Shown here in pieces: positions 46,246 through 54,473 of a stretch of DNA of 61,304 nucleotides. Position 1 is the stretch's first letter; the number at the start of each line of letters is the position of its first letter. A program made the position numbers and the translations under genes. The notes beneath the pieces were generated by a model, which saw only the letters and a list, made by a program, of their open reading frames with translations, had not been told where the DNA came from and ran no database searches. Source of the DNA: Candidatus Thioglobus sp. (GTDB lineage Bacteria > Pseudomonadota > Gammaproteobacteria > PS1 > Pseudothioglobaceae); NCBI GenBank assembly GCA_028345955.1, contig JAOMEO010000006.1, positions 1 to 61,304 of the forward strand, read 5' to 3'.

Positions 46246-46274
46246 ATTATACTCATAGGTTATTTACACCGCAA
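46246..46274 (-). promoter_or_regulatory. Promoter of alaS, embedded in the toxin 3' end
   Basis: On the minus strand TTGCGG (46274-46269), a 17-base spacer, and a perfect TATAAT (46251-46246) stand 29 bases before the alaS ATG. The -35 lies in the last codons of the toxin gene. This lets alaS be made independently of the toxin-antitoxin unit. Confidence 0.7.
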
Positions 46275-46578
46275 AGAACTCTAGTAGGCAATCACACAAC
46301 CTGAGCTGAACATCTGATTCTAGTTCACCTAACTTTTTTATAAAGCAATATTTATCAATTGTTCTAAGTTGGTCAACCATAATGTAACCTACAGAATTAT
46401 CAAAACGACATTCAACTCTACTTGCAAGACTTTCACTTTCAGTCGTCATTGGAGCAACTATGAGGCTGGGCAATTCAATCAATTCATCTGGAGTGACAAT
46501 GGTACATAGACCTAAATTATCTACAACACGACCTTTTTCAGGGTTTTTCATTACCAACCAAACATCAAAACGATTCAT
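46264..46578 (-). CDS. MazF/PemK-type endoribonuclease toxin
   Basis: A 104-residue PemK/MazF-fold toxin. MNRFDVWLVMKNPEKGR starts the beta-barrel, LPSLIVAPMTTESESL near residue 36 carries the conserved Thr/Ser positions, and SVGYIMVDQLRTIDKYCFIKKLGEL near 62 is the hallmark loop. MazF toxins cut mRNA at short sequences; the target is unknown here. The ATG at 46578 overlaps the antitoxin stop (TAATG) and a GGAAGAG ribosome binding site precedes it, so I reject an upstream ATG (46599) that would add 7 residues. It is coupled to the antitoxin and adjoins alaS. Confidence 0.87.
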   Translation of the reverse strand: MNRFDVWLVMKNPEKGRVVDNLGLCTIVTPDELIELPSLIVAPMTTESESLASRVECRFDNSVGYIMVDQLRTIDKYCFIKKLGELESDVQLRLCDCLLEFFAV

Positions 46579-46787
46579 TAACTCTTCCACCATTCCCATG
46601 TGACTTTAGGTTTACTTTTCTCCTTGACAATTTGCCACCCAATTCTTGATTTTTTTTCAGGTGTTATTAATAATCCTTCGTTTAAAACAACAAAATCTAA
46701 TTCTTGATTTTCTAGATTAGCAATTGAAACGATTGGTTTTGGAATCCTGATTCCCTGTGAATTACCTATTTTTATGATCTGAGCCAC
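46578..46787 (-). CDS. AbrB/MazE-type antitoxin
   Basis: A 69-residue antitoxin with a SpoVT-AbrB swapped-hairpin domain at the N-terminus (AQIIKIGNSQGIRIPKPIV, residues 2-20; the IGNSxGIRIPK motif is diagnostic). A C-terminal tail rich in Lys and Trp (KSKPKVTWEWWKS) probably binds the toxin. It begins with GTG and has no Shine-Dalgarno sequence; it may be leader-dependent. It overlaps the toxin by one base. Its promoter carries a palindromic operator, consistent with autoregulation by the pair. Confidence 0.87.
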   Translation of the reverse strand: MAQIIKIGNSQGIRIPKPIVSIANLENQELDFVVLNEGLLITPEKKSRIGWQIVKEKSKPKVTWEWWKS

Positions 46788-46810
46788 TAATAAAAAAAAT
46801 TATTTAAATA

Positions 46811-46844
46811 ATGTAATTATATTGTAATTACATACTAATAGCAA
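46811..46844 (-). promoter_or_regulatory. Promoter with palindromic operator for the toxin-antitoxin pair
   Basis: A perfect 9-bp inverted repeat, ATGTAATTA (46811-46819) and TAATTACAT (46825-46833), is separated by 5 bases. The minus-strand -10 TATAAT (46821-46816) lies inside it, and -35 TTGCTA (46844-46839) lies 17 bases away. A repressor bound here would block the polymerase, as expected for MazE-MazF autoregulation. The yciO stop is 12 bases upstream of the -35. Confidence 0.75.
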
Positions 46845-46855
46845 AAAGTATGTAT

Positions 46856-47470
46856 TTAATTGATCAAATCAAGACTTCCTGCTCCTTTTCTTAAGATCAG
46901 TATTTCATCACCAGATAAATCAATTACTGTAGTTGGCTCAGGAGGACAATGACCTGCATCTATAACCAGCGCAACAGAACTGTTAAGCACTGCTTGTACA
47001 TCGTTATAGTTATAAAACTCATAACCCTTTATAACTAGCGATACACTCATCATAGGTTCTGTTAATTCATAAAGTATAGCTCTCACTATAGGATGGTTTG
47101 AGATTCTTATTCCTATAGTTTTTCTTTTTTCATGCAACAAACGATTAGGAACTTCTTTAGCTCCTTCTAATATAAAGGTATAAGCACCAGGCAGTATTTT
47201 TTTCATCAACCTAAATGCAGAATTATTAAATTTTGCATATTCCCCAACATGCGACAAGTCCTTCATCATTAGTGTGAAGTGGTGACGTTTACTCAACTTT
47301 CTTATATCTCGAATCTTTTCCATAGCACTCTTATTACCTAGAATGCAACCTAATGCATATCCTGAATCTGTGGGATAAGCAATAACATCCCCCTTATCTA
47401 AAACTCCAACAACCTGTCTTATGAGACGTTGTTGAGGGTTTTCAGAATGAATTCTAATTACGTTCGACAT
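46856..47470 (-). CDS. yciO: YciO/Sua5/YrdC-family protein
   Basis: A 204-residue member of the Sua5/YrdC/YciO superfamily that binds double-stranded RNA/tRNA. IRIHSENPQQRLIRQVVGVLDKGDVIAYPTDSGYALGC at the start and IRDIRKLSKRHHFTLMMKDL near 55 are the typical features, while VALVIDAGHCPPEPTTVIDLSGDEILILRKGAGSL ends it. The latter pattern (PPEPTTVIDL) and the position beside yciV favour the YciO branch over TsaC, so it probably is not the main t6A enzyme. It overlaps the end of the PHP gene by 13 bases. Confidence 0.88.
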   Translation of the reverse strand: MSNVIRIHSENPQQRLIRQVVGVLDKGDVIAYPTDSGYALGCILGNKSAMEKIRDIRKLSKRHHFTLMMKDLSHVGEYAKFNNSAFRLMKKILPGAYTFILEGAKEVPNRLLHEKRKTIGIRISNHPIVRAILYELTEPMMSVSLVIKGYEFYNYNDVQAVLNSSVALVIDAGHCPPEPTTVIDLSGDEILILRKGAGSLDLIN

Positions 47471-48294
47471 GGTAAATATCTCCAGATAGCATTATCAAGA
47501 TTAGGTAAGTCTCTCAAACTTCCAATTTGAATTCTCTGGTTTGGCCAACCATGATAATCCGATCCACATGATGACAACAATTCGTATTCCTTTGCCCACT
47601 GGTTGCTTAAAGTAATTTCTTCATCAGTACTGGTAGCAGTAACAACTTCAACACCGTCTCCCAAAATTTCTTTAAAGTCGATGAACATATTTTTTATTTT
47701 AGTTTGGGTCATTTTGTAACGAAAAGGATGTGCTATCACTGCAAGACCTCCTGCTGCATGAATCCATCCAACTACTTCATCAAAACTTCTCCATTCAACG
47801 CGATAGGCTCCAGGTTTTTTTCCAGTCAAAAAACGCCTAAAAACAGACTTCATATCTTTACAATAGCCTTCTCCAATTAACATTTGTGCAAAATGAGTGC
47901 GCGTCAACATATCAGTTTTACTAAGGGTTTGTGTTTTCTCTAAGGCATCTTTGATACCTGCACGCCAAAGTCCAAGTGCTATTTTTTCAGCTCTCTCTTT
48001 TCTAAGTTGTTGATTATGAACTAGGCCAGCTTGCAAAATATCGTTATTAATATCTATATCTAAACCTATTATGTGAATAGTCATATTTCGCCAAAATGCC
48101 GATATTTCGACTCCTGAGACTAAATCAACTGATAATTTATCTGCCGTCTGTCGAGCTTCATTAAGTCCATCAGTTGTATCGTGATCAGTCAACGCAAACA
48201 AATCACAACCTGCTTCGTCAGCTAATCTAACGACTTCACTGGGCGAAAACACGCCATCTGAATAATAAGAATGGTTATGAAGATCTACTTTCAT
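47458..48294 (-). CDS. rnm: PHP-domain phosphoesterase, RNase AM (YciV) family
   Basis: A 278-residue PHP metal-dependent phosphatase. VDLHNHSYYSDGVFSP (residues 3-18) and LFALTDHDTTDGLNEA (about 33-48) bind the metals, with GVEISAFW near 63, HPFRYK near 197 and SCGSDYHGWPNQR near 252 as further ligands. The E. coli relative YciV matures 5' ends of rRNA and degrades short RNA or 3',5'-pAp. Pairing with yciO on the same strand is as in E. coli. Confidence 0.9.
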   Translation of the reverse strand: MKVDLHNHSYYSDGVFSPSEVVRLADEAGCDLFALTDHDTTDGLNEARQTADKLSVDLVSGVEISAFWRNMTIHIIGLDIDINNDILQAGLVHNQQLRKERAEKIALGLWRAGIKDALEKTQTLSKTDMLTRTHFAQMLIGEGYCKDMKSVFRRFLTGKKPGAYRVEWRSFDEVVGWIHAAGGLAVIAHPFRYKMTQTKIKNMFIDFKEILGDGVEVVTATSTDEEITLSNQWAKEYELLSSCGSDYHGWPNQRIQIGSLRDLPNLDNAIWRYLPCRT

Positions 48295-48432
48295 GATTGA
48301 AGCATTATAATCTAAAATTTAATTTGTCATTATTCCCACTAAAACTCAAATAAACTTAATTATTAAAAGAGATTAAATAAAGGCAAGGCAAGATACCCTC
48401 TATAATTTAATTAATTAATATATATTTTCATT

Positions 48433-50280
48433 ATGTGTGGAATTGTTGGCGGTGTCACAAATCAGGACATTACTCCCTTATTATTAGATGGTTTGAAACG
48501 TTTAGAGTATCGTGGTTACGACTCATCGGGCCTTGTCGTCCTATCTAAAAAAAATTCCTTAAATCGCGCAAGATCGGTTGGTAAAGTAAAAAATCTTGAG
48601 AAAAACTTAAAAGCACGGCAAAATAAAATTAAAGGCAATATTGGTATTGCACATACTCGTTGGGCTACACATGGAGAACCTGCTAACCATAATTCGCATC
48701 CTCATATTTCCAATCAAGTCGTTAGTGTAGTCCATAATGGAATTATTGAAAATTACTTAGAACTTAAAGATTCCCAAATAAAACAAGGCTATAAATTTAC
48801 TTCGGATACTGACACCGAAGTTATTGCTCACGCGATTGCCTTCTCTATGAAATCAAGCAACACTTTTCTTAAATCTGTACAGAAAGCTATAAACACATTT
48901 GATGGCTCCTATGGGCTCGGGATTGTTTCACCTAAGTATCCAAACATTATTATCGCCACTCGAAAAGGTTCTCCACTAGTCATAGGGGTTGGCAAAGAAG
49001 GTAACTATATTGCATCAGATCAAATGGCACTTTTATCAGTCACTAAAAAATTTATTTTTCTTGAAGATGGAGATGTCGCTGAACTTAAATTAAAAAAAAT
49101 CACGATTTATGATAAAGATGGCAATAAAGTTGAACGCCCGATAATAATCTCAAAGATAAAAGAAGGTCAAGTTGATCTTGGTGATTATAAACACTTTATG
49201 CAAAAAGAGATTTTTGAGCAACCACAATCTATAAGGGATACATTAGAGTCTCGTATTACCAAAGAAACAGTTGTTGTATCAGCTTTTGGGGGCAAAGCTA
49301 ATGACATCTTTAAGAAGATTAAGCAGATTCAAATTGTTGCTTGTGGCACAAGTTATAACGCTGGCTTAGTGGCAAAATATTGGTTAGAAGACATTGCCAA
49401 AATACCCTGTAATGTAGAAGTAGCTAGTGAATATCGCTACCGTCATCCTCTCATATTAAATGATACACTTTTCGTTACTATATCTCAGAGCGGTGAAACA
49501 GCTGATACACTAGAAGCTCTTAAAATTGCTAAAAAAATAAATAATAAAATTTATACACTTTGTATATGTAACTCTGCAGAATCGAGTATTACAAGGGAAT
49601 CAAATCTTACTTTTCTAACTCATGCAGGACCTGAAATTGGTGTTGCTAGTACAAAAGCTTTCACTACTCAACTTGTTGCTCTTGCCTTACTTACTTGCTC
49701 TATAGGTGTTATTAATCAAACTATCAGTAAACAAAATGAAAAAGCTATCGTTAATGGATTAAAGCTTTTGCCAAGTCTGATTAACGAGACCTTGTTACAA
49801 GAAAGTCAGATTAAAAAATTAGCTGTTCGTTTTAAAGACAAAAATAGTGCGCTATTTTTGGGCAGAGGAACAATGTATGCAATAGCGATGGAAGGAGCAC
49901 TAAAACTCAAAGAAATAAGTTATATTCATGCCGAAGCATATCCAGCAGGAGAACTGAAGCATGGCCCAATTGCTCTTATTGACGAAAATATGCCTGTAAT
50001 TGCTATTGCTCCAAACGATGAATTACTAGATAAACTTAAATCTAATTTACAAGAAGTCAAATCTAGAGGATCACAAATGATTGTTTTTGAAGATAAAGAT
50101 TCACAAGTTAAATCAATGAAGGCAATGGAGGTAATTCAAATCACTTCCAACTTAGGTCGAATCACTGCACCTATTATTTTTACAATCCCTCTTCAATTAC
50201 TGAGTTATCACGTTGCCCTAATCAAAAGAACCGATGTCGATAAACCAAGAAATTTAGCTAAATCAGTTACAGTGGAGTAG
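48433..50280 (+). CDS. glmS: Glutamine-fructose-6-phosphate aminotransferase (isomerising)
   Basis: GlmS makes glucosamine-6-phosphate, the entry to UDP-GlcNAc. The 615-residue protein begins MCGIVGG (Cys2 nucleophile), has the glutaminase domain (LEYRGYDSSGL near 23, HTRWATHGEP near 74), then two SIS domains: VACGTSYNAG near 301, SQSGETADTLEAL near 352, and the C-terminal YHVALIKRTDVDKPRNLAKSVTVE with the conserved final residues. A TATAAT lies at about 48402-48407 in the leader without a good -35. No glmS ribozyme is expected in proteobacteria and none is seen. Confidence 0.97.
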   Translation: MCGIVGGVTNQDITPLLLDGLKRLEYRGYDSSGLVVLSKKNSLNRARSVGKVKNLEKNLKARQNKIKGNIGIAHTRWATHGEPANHNSHPHISNQVVSVVHNGIIENYLELKDSQIKQGYKFTSDTDTEVIAHAIAFSMKSSNTFLKSVQKAINTFDGSYGLGIVSPKYPNIIIATRKGSPLVIGVGKEGNYIASDQMALLSVTKKFIFLEDGDVAELKLKKITIYDKDGNKVERPIIISKIKEGQVDLGDYKHFMQKEIFEQPQSIRDTLESRITKETVVVSAFGGKANDIFKKIKQIQIVACGTSYNAGLVAKYWLEDIAKIPCNVEVASEYRYRHPLILNDTLFVTISQSGETADTLEALKIAKKINNKIYTLCICNSAESSITRESNLTFLTHAGPEIGVASTKAFTTQLVALALLTCSIGVINQTISKQNEKAIVNGLKLLPSLINETLLQESQIKKLAVRFKDKNSALFLGRGTMYAIAMEGALKLKEISYIHAEAYPAGELKHGPIALIDENMPVIAIAPNDELLDKLKSNLQEVKSRGSQMIVFEDKDSQVKSMKAMEVIQITSNLGRITAPIIFTIPLQLLSYHVALIKRTDVDKPRNLAKSVTVE

Positions 50281-50282
50281 TT

Positions 50283-50311
50283 TTGAGGGGGTGTATTTTT
50301 ACTATTATGGT
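50283..50311 (+). promoter_or_regulatory. Possible weak promoter for the 67-residue ORF
   Basis: TTGAGG (50283-50288) and TATGGT (50306-50311), 17 bases apart, are each 4/6 matches and lie right after the glmS stop. Low confidence. Confidence 0.25.
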
Positions 50312-50352
50312 AAAGTTAGCATTAAGTATTTGCTAAAAGTAGGAACTATAAA

Positions 50353-50556
50353 ATGCAAACTTATAATGTGTTTTATCTTGTTGGTGATGATACTGCTACA
50401 TTAAGTTTTGATGCAGAAAATTTAGATGACCTCTTTGAGATATTACGAAAGGATGAGATTGAGTGTATTTTGATTTATGACTCTAATGGTAATGAAGTAT
50501 TTCGTGAAAAAAGTTTCATGGAATATACGACCAAGTCGAGTCCTTATTTTAGATAG
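50353..50556 (+). CDS. Hypothetical 67-residue protein
   Basis: Not recognised. The ORF has a good AGGA ribosome binding site eight bases before its ATG. It is acidic (YNVFYLVGDDTATLSFDAENLDDLFEILRKDE), with predicted alternating strands and one helix, no Cys and no membrane segment. A pair of short acidic segments (DDTATLSFDAEN, NLDDLFEILRKDE) and the DSNGNEVFREKS segment suggest a compact soluble fold. It is 72 bases after glmS on the same strand, possibly cotranscribed with it or with its own weak promoter. Confidence 0.6.
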   Translation: MQTYNVFYLVGDDTATLSFDAENLDDLFEILRKDEIECILIYDSNGNEVFREKSFMEYTTKSSPYFR

Positions 50557-50912
50557 TGTATTAAAATCCCTCTGAATTGACTGAAAATTTCTTTAATACT
50601 ACTCGGTTACGGTGGAGTAGAGTTGTGTAAGATCACGAATACTAATATCAGATATCTCTGCATTAATATTTGCAGATACAAAAAATATAAGTAGAAATAT
50701 ACTAAATTGTTTTTTCATAGATTGTGATCTATTTTGATATATGTATGAATTCTACTACTGAAATTAATCAAAAGTATAGTAATTGGTCAGAACAATTGTT
50801 AGAATCATGTAATAACAGCTCATACTCGTGAAATTTCATACTTACGTTATATACAAAAATCCTAAAGAAACTTCTAGCATCATTGTCTTTAATATATTTA
50901 CGAATTGCAAGC
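50557..50912. other. Gene-poor intergenic stretch
   Basis: This 356-base region separates the plus-strand 67-residue ORF from a minus-strand gene. It holds one candidate short minus-strand ORF with a signal peptide (50599-50718), and otherwise only AT-rich sequence. I see no strong terminator, promoter or RNA gene. Confidence 0.6.
50599..50718 (-). CDS. Candidate 39-residue secreted peptide
   Basis: A minus-strand ATG at 50718 opens 39 codons ending in TAG. The N-terminus has the shape of a Sec signal peptide: Lys-Lys, then a hydrophobic run (IFLLIFFVSA), then ANINA-E as a plausible cleavage site near residue 20. About 19 residues would remain after cleavage (EISDISIRDLTQLYSTVTE). There is no good Shine-Dalgarno sequence. 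It may be a short secreted peptide or the leftover 5' end of a degraded exported-protein gene. Function unknown. Confidence 0.4.
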   Translation of the reverse strand: MKKQFSIFLLIFFVSANINAEISDISIRDLTQLYSTVTE

Positions 50913-51704
50913 TTATTCAACGTGATCTAATAATGAAACGATAGAAGTCGAGTTCTTCTTTCCTAACACCCCCAGTGAAACTGCATCTCTGAATAATTGT
51001 GGAACACGATAGTTCTTAGAAACATATTTTTCTAAGTTTGTTAAAATCAGTTTGCACGTATCAATTCCAATGAGGTCGGATAACGCGAATGGATCCTGTG
51101 ATTTACGTACATCAGTGTATATAGATTTGATATCCTTTGCAGAAACATTGTGAAGTTCATAGAGCTTAAATGCTTCTGATATCTCATTGAAAATAATCCT
51201 ATTTGCAAGATACCCTGGCATGTTGAATATTTCAATCAGATTATAGTCTAACAACATCAGTCTTTTTAGCAACTCATCTTGTTGAGCAGTGGGTTTGTTA
51301 TTCTGATAGTCGTATTCAATTAATTTTATCGAAATAGGATTAAAGAAATGGAGTCCAGAAACGTTGTTGCCAATTAGATTCAGTGGAATAGACGATGTTG
51401 TTGTGAAATAACCATCTATGTTATCTTCCGCGAATTTCATATAAACACTCTTTTTAACATCAAGATTATCCGGCGAGGACTCAATCGTTAGTATCTCTTT
51501 GTCGAGATCATCAATATTGTTAATTATCACCAAGTTATCACGATTAAACATCAAACCCTGTACTCTAGCAGAGACCCTGATTTTTTTAATTAGAGTTGAT
51601 GGGTTGTTGTTTGAGGTATACAAATAAACCTTATAGCCTAGCCCATTGAGAAATGCGACGATTTGATGTCCCATTACACCTGCGCCAATAACATTTACTT
51701 CCAT
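50913..51704 (-). CDS. 3-hydroxyacyl-CoA dehydrogenase-like protein
   Basis: A 263-residue protein with an N-terminal NAD-binding Rossmann domain (VIGAGVMGHQI, residues 5-15) and a C-terminal 3HCDH domain. FTTTSSIPLNLI near residue 101 and SGLHFFNPISIKLIEYDY near 116 are the catalytic stretches (HFFNP contains the catalytic His; Ser and Asn are nearby). GYLANRIIFNEISEAFKLYE near 164 begins the dimerisation domain. It is a stand-alone dehydrogenase without an enoyl-CoA hydratase. The substrate may not be a fatty acid. It lies 25 bases after the DUF3108 gene on the same strand. Confidence 0.82.
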   Translation of the reverse strand: MEVNVIGAGVMGHQIVAFLNGLGYKVYLYTSNNNPSTLIKKIRVSARVQGLMFNRDNLVIINNIDDLDKEILTIESSPDNLDVKKSVYMKFAEDNIDGYFTTTSSIPLNLIGNNVSGLHFFNPISIKLIEYDYQNNKPTAQQDELLKRLMLLDYNLIEIFNMPGYLANRIIFNEISEAFKLYELHNVSAKDIKSIYTDVRKSQDPFALSDLIGIDTCKLILTNLEKYVSKNYRVPQLFRDAVSLGVLGKKNSTSIVSLLDHVE

Positions 51705-51729
51705 AATAATGTTTTAATTTAAATTAGGA

Positions 51730-52422
51730 TTATTGATTGTAATCTTTTAAAGTGAATCGATAGTTATTTTTTCCATTTGTTTTATTAATAGATACTGGCA
51801 TAAAATTATGGTTCTTAGAGACATTAAATATCAAACTTAATTTCGGACATGCAATTCTAATAGTTTCGAATTCCTTATTGTCAATAATAATAGTTTCAAA
51901 ACCTTCGATAACAAATTCTCTTTGATGTACTCCTTTTTTGTCAACTATCTGATATGAAAAAACTTTTTTATTTGGATCTTTTTGAATATCTTCAGAAATA
52001 TTTAGATAAACGCTAAGAGCATCAACTATATTACTAGAATTAATTTCCCAAATTATTTCATTGTTCAAAGAAACATAGCGCTCGTTAGGATATATATGTA
52101 TTTCATAATTATCACTAATTGAGTTACCTTTTGTTTCGGTAATTTTGTAATAATTACCAATTAATTGACTATTTTCTAGTAAACCAATACTAGTTTCATT
52201 TACAGAATAATCATGTATAGCACGCCATAATAAATCAGTGGTAGCATTACTACTAAAAACATATACATTATTGCCCAATTGTAGTTTATATTTAGCACTA
52301 CCAAATTTAATATAGCCTAAATCGGTTTGTGTAAATAAGTCATAACTTGCTGAATAAGAGGAAATTGAATGAACAGGTAACGTGTATAGTAAGATAAAAA
52401 TAATAGTAAAAAATCTTTTCAT
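51730..52422 (-). CDS. DUF3108-like exported protein
   Basis: A 230-residue protein with an N-terminal signal peptide (MKRFFTIIFILLYTLPVHS, cleavage near residue 19) and no later membrane helix, so periplasmic or outer-membrane linked. Beta-rich pattern: SYSASYDLFTQTDLGYIKFGSAKYKLQLGNN resembles the DUF3108 N-terminus, and GFETIIIDNKEFETIRIACPKLSLIFNVSKNHNFMPVSINKTN its C-terminal half. Family members are unassigned periplasmic beta proteins. I cannot give a function. It forms a short minus-strand pair with the dehydrogenase-like gene and is divergent from galU. Confidence 0.65.
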   Translation of the reverse strand: MKRFFTIIFILLYTLPVHSISSYSASYDLFTQTDLGYIKFGSAKYKLQLGNNVYVFSSNATTDLLWRAIHDYSVNETSIGLLENSQLIGNYYKITETKGNSISDNYEIHIYPNERYVSLNNEIIWEINSSNIVDALSVYLNISEDIQKDPNKKVFSYQIVDKKGVHQREFVIEGFETIIIDNKEFETIRIACPKLSLIFNVSKNHNFMPVSINKTNGKNNYRFTLKDYNQ

Positions 52423-52524
52423 ATTGGTTTTTTAAACAATCGTAAAAATTAGCTGAAATTCACACTGAAGTATACATTATAAGAATTTTATTTTTAATAA
52501 TGAGTTATATAATAAAATTACAGC

Positions 52525-53394
52525 ATGATAAATAAATGTCTTTTCCCAGCAGCGGGATATGGAACCCGTTTCTTACCTGCTACCAAAGCGGTACCTAAAG
52601 AAATGCTTCCAATACTCACCAAGCCTTTATTACAATATGGCGTCGAAGAAGCTCTCACTGCTAACATAACTCAAATGGCTATTGTGACTGGAAGAGGTAA
52701 GCGAGCAATTGAAGACCATTTTGATAATTCATTTGAACTTGAATCACAACTAAGTGGAACTTCAAAAGAGTTCTATCTGGATGAAATCAAAGCAATGATT
52801 GAGAAGGCTACCTTTACTTATGTCCGTCAACGACAAATGCTCGGTTTAGGTCATGCTATCCTTACAGGTGAGTCCCTTATTGGAAATGAACCTTTTGCTG
52901 TAATTTTGGCAGATGATTTATGTGATTGCAGTGGAAATGGAGTAACTTCTCAACTTATTAAAATTTATAACAAATATCAATGTTCAGTGATAGCTATAGA
53001 AGAGATTCCACTTACTCAAATCGAAAGATACGGTGTCATTTCTGGTGATTTAATTGATGGCACAAACAACACTTATAGAGTAGCCAATATGTTTGAAAAG
53101 CCAAATTCACATGATTTGATCAAATTTTCGGAGGATAAGGTTGATTTAAATAAAGCTCCTAGTTTTATGTCAATCATAGGGCGATATATTCTAACGCCAG
53201 ATATTTTTGATATACTTAGAAACATCAAAGCTAATAAGAATGGTGAAATACAAATCACTGATGCCTTACTTGCTCAAGCAAAGCAAGGTAGAGTTGTTGC
53301 GCATAAAATTAAAGGAAAACGTTTTGACTGTGGCAGTGTTAAAGGATATCTTGAAGCCATCAATCATTTTGCTAAAAAGGATGGAATTTCTTGA
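52525..53394 (+). CDS. galU: UTP-glucose-1-phosphate uridylyltransferase
   Basis: GalU makes UDP-glucose from UTP and glucose-1-phosphate, for glycosylation and LPS core. The 289-residue protein has the nucleotidyltransferase start KCLFPAAGYGTRFLPATKAVPKEMLPI, VRQRQMLGLGHAILTGE near residue 96, FAVILADDLCD near 122, VANMFEKPNS near 185, SIIGRYILTPDIFDIL near 213 and a late DCGSVKGYLEA near 272. It sits between a periplasmic protein and the polysaccharide cluster, which fits a role in envelope sugars. Confidence 0.96.
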   Translation: MINKCLFPAAGYGTRFLPATKAVPKEMLPILTKPLLQYGVEEALTANITQMAIVTGRGKRAIEDHFDNSFELESQLSGTSKEFYLDEIKAMIEKATFTYVRQRQMLGLGHAILTGESLIGNEPFAVILADDLCDCSGNGVTSQLIKIYNKYQCSVIAIEEIPLTQIERYGVISGDLIDGTNNTYRVANMFEKPNSHDLIKFSEDKVDLNKAPSFMSIIGRYILTPDIFDILRNIKANKNGEIQITDALLAQAKQGRVVAHKIKGKRFDCGSVKGYLEAINHFAKKDGIS

Positions 53395-53423
53395 GATAAA
53401 GATTTGGTCTTAACCCAACTTGC

Positions 53424-54473
53424 TTATAAATTATTTATATTATTTTTAGAAATAAATAAATTTGTGAGAATGAAATAAATAACAAAGATTACAATAAAGC
53501 CAATAAACATTTTCCATTCAGATATCTCATTCAACTCACCCATAATCCCAATAAAAGTCATAAACAATGAGAACAAGACAATAATAATTAGTACAAATTT
53601 TGTACTTAACCCCAAGCGAATTAGAATATGGTGAAGATGATTCAAATCCGGTTTGAAAGGTGATTTGCCTATTATGAGTCTTCTTAGTACAGTTGAAACA
53701 CTATCAATTAAGGGAATAGCAAATAACCATAATGCTATTACTGGAGAGAAAGATCTATACTCTCCTTGGGAGAGATCTACTAATAGCCAAACAATTCCCA
53801 AACCAAGAAACATACTGCCTGCATCCCCCATAAAAATTCGTTTTTCTTTTGAGCGCCCAATACCAAGATTATAAAAAAGAAAAGGTGGTATAACTGCGCA
53901 AATTAATAATGCAATAGTTAAGCTTTCTTGATTGACACTAATGTAAGAAAAATATGCAAGAGAGAGAAGTGTAATAAAACAAGTCAAACCTGCTAGACCA
54001 TGTATTCCATCAGACATATTGACTGCATTCATTGCCACAATTATAGCAATTATAGTAAAAAAAACTGACCATGAATTAAGCAAGATCTCGCCTCTCGATA
54101 AAAAAAGATTTCCTAATGACTCGATATTAACACCAGCTACAACAGCTACAATTACTGCAGCCGCTATTTGGAAGAAGAAACGATACCCAACAGAAATATC
54201 ACGATGATCATCTAAAGTGCCAATAATTACAACAATGAATGAAGCTAATAAAAAGTATTTAATGTGATTTAAATCAATAGAAGTTGTTAAAACAGTAATT
54301 AAAAATCCAAAAAACATTCCAAGACCGCCAATCAGTGGGACAATTCCTTCATGTTTTTTTCGATTATTAGGGGAATCCGTAAGGTTAATACTTATCGCAA
54401 AAGGTCGTAATACACTTATTGCGATAAAGGTAGTAATCATAGATATAAATATGTGAGTATAAGAAATATTCAT
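53424..54473 (-). CDS. Undecaprenyl-phosphate N-acetylaminosugar-1-phosphate transferase (WecA/MraY family)
   Basis: Inner-membrane glycosyl-phosphotransferase of 349 residues with about ten hydrophobic segments. It likely starts surface-polysaccharide synthesis by linking a sugar-1-phosphate to undecaprenyl phosphate. Motifs are HEGIVPLIGGLGMFFG near residue 41, GTLDDHRDISVGYRF near 85 (DDxxD), NAVNMSDGIHGLAGL near 149, IFMGDAGSMFLG near 213 (NxxxD/GDxGS) and the loop DLNHLHHILIRLG near 278, which matches the HIHH/HLHH motif of WecA-type enzymes. The sugar is not certain; UDP-GlcNAc is usual. It overlaps the neighbouring glycosyltransferase by 4 bases. Confidence 0.88.
   Translation of the reverse strand: MNISYTHIFISMITTFIAISVLRPFAISINLTDSPNNRKKHEGIVPLIGGLGMFFGFLITVLTTSIDLNHIKYFLLASFIVVIIGTLDDHRDISVGYRFFFQIAAAVIVAVVAGVNIESLGNLFLSRGEILLNSWSVFFTIIAIIVAMNAVNMSDGIHGLAGLTCFITLLSLAYFSYISVNQESLTIALLICAVIPPFLFYNLGIGRSKEKRIFMGDAGSMFLGLGIVWLLVDLSQGEYRSFSPVIALWLFAIPLIDSVSTVLRRLIIGKSPFKPDLNHLHHILIRLGLSTKFVLIIIVLFSLFMTFIGIMGELNEISEWKMFIGFIVIFVIYFILTNLFISKNNINNL

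Noticed and set aside
50741..50832. Plus-strand 28-codon ORF starting with ATGAATTCTACTACT in the gene-poor gap
   Set aside because: It has no ribosome binding site, no hydrophobic or structural signature and is of a length expected by chance in AT-rich DNA.
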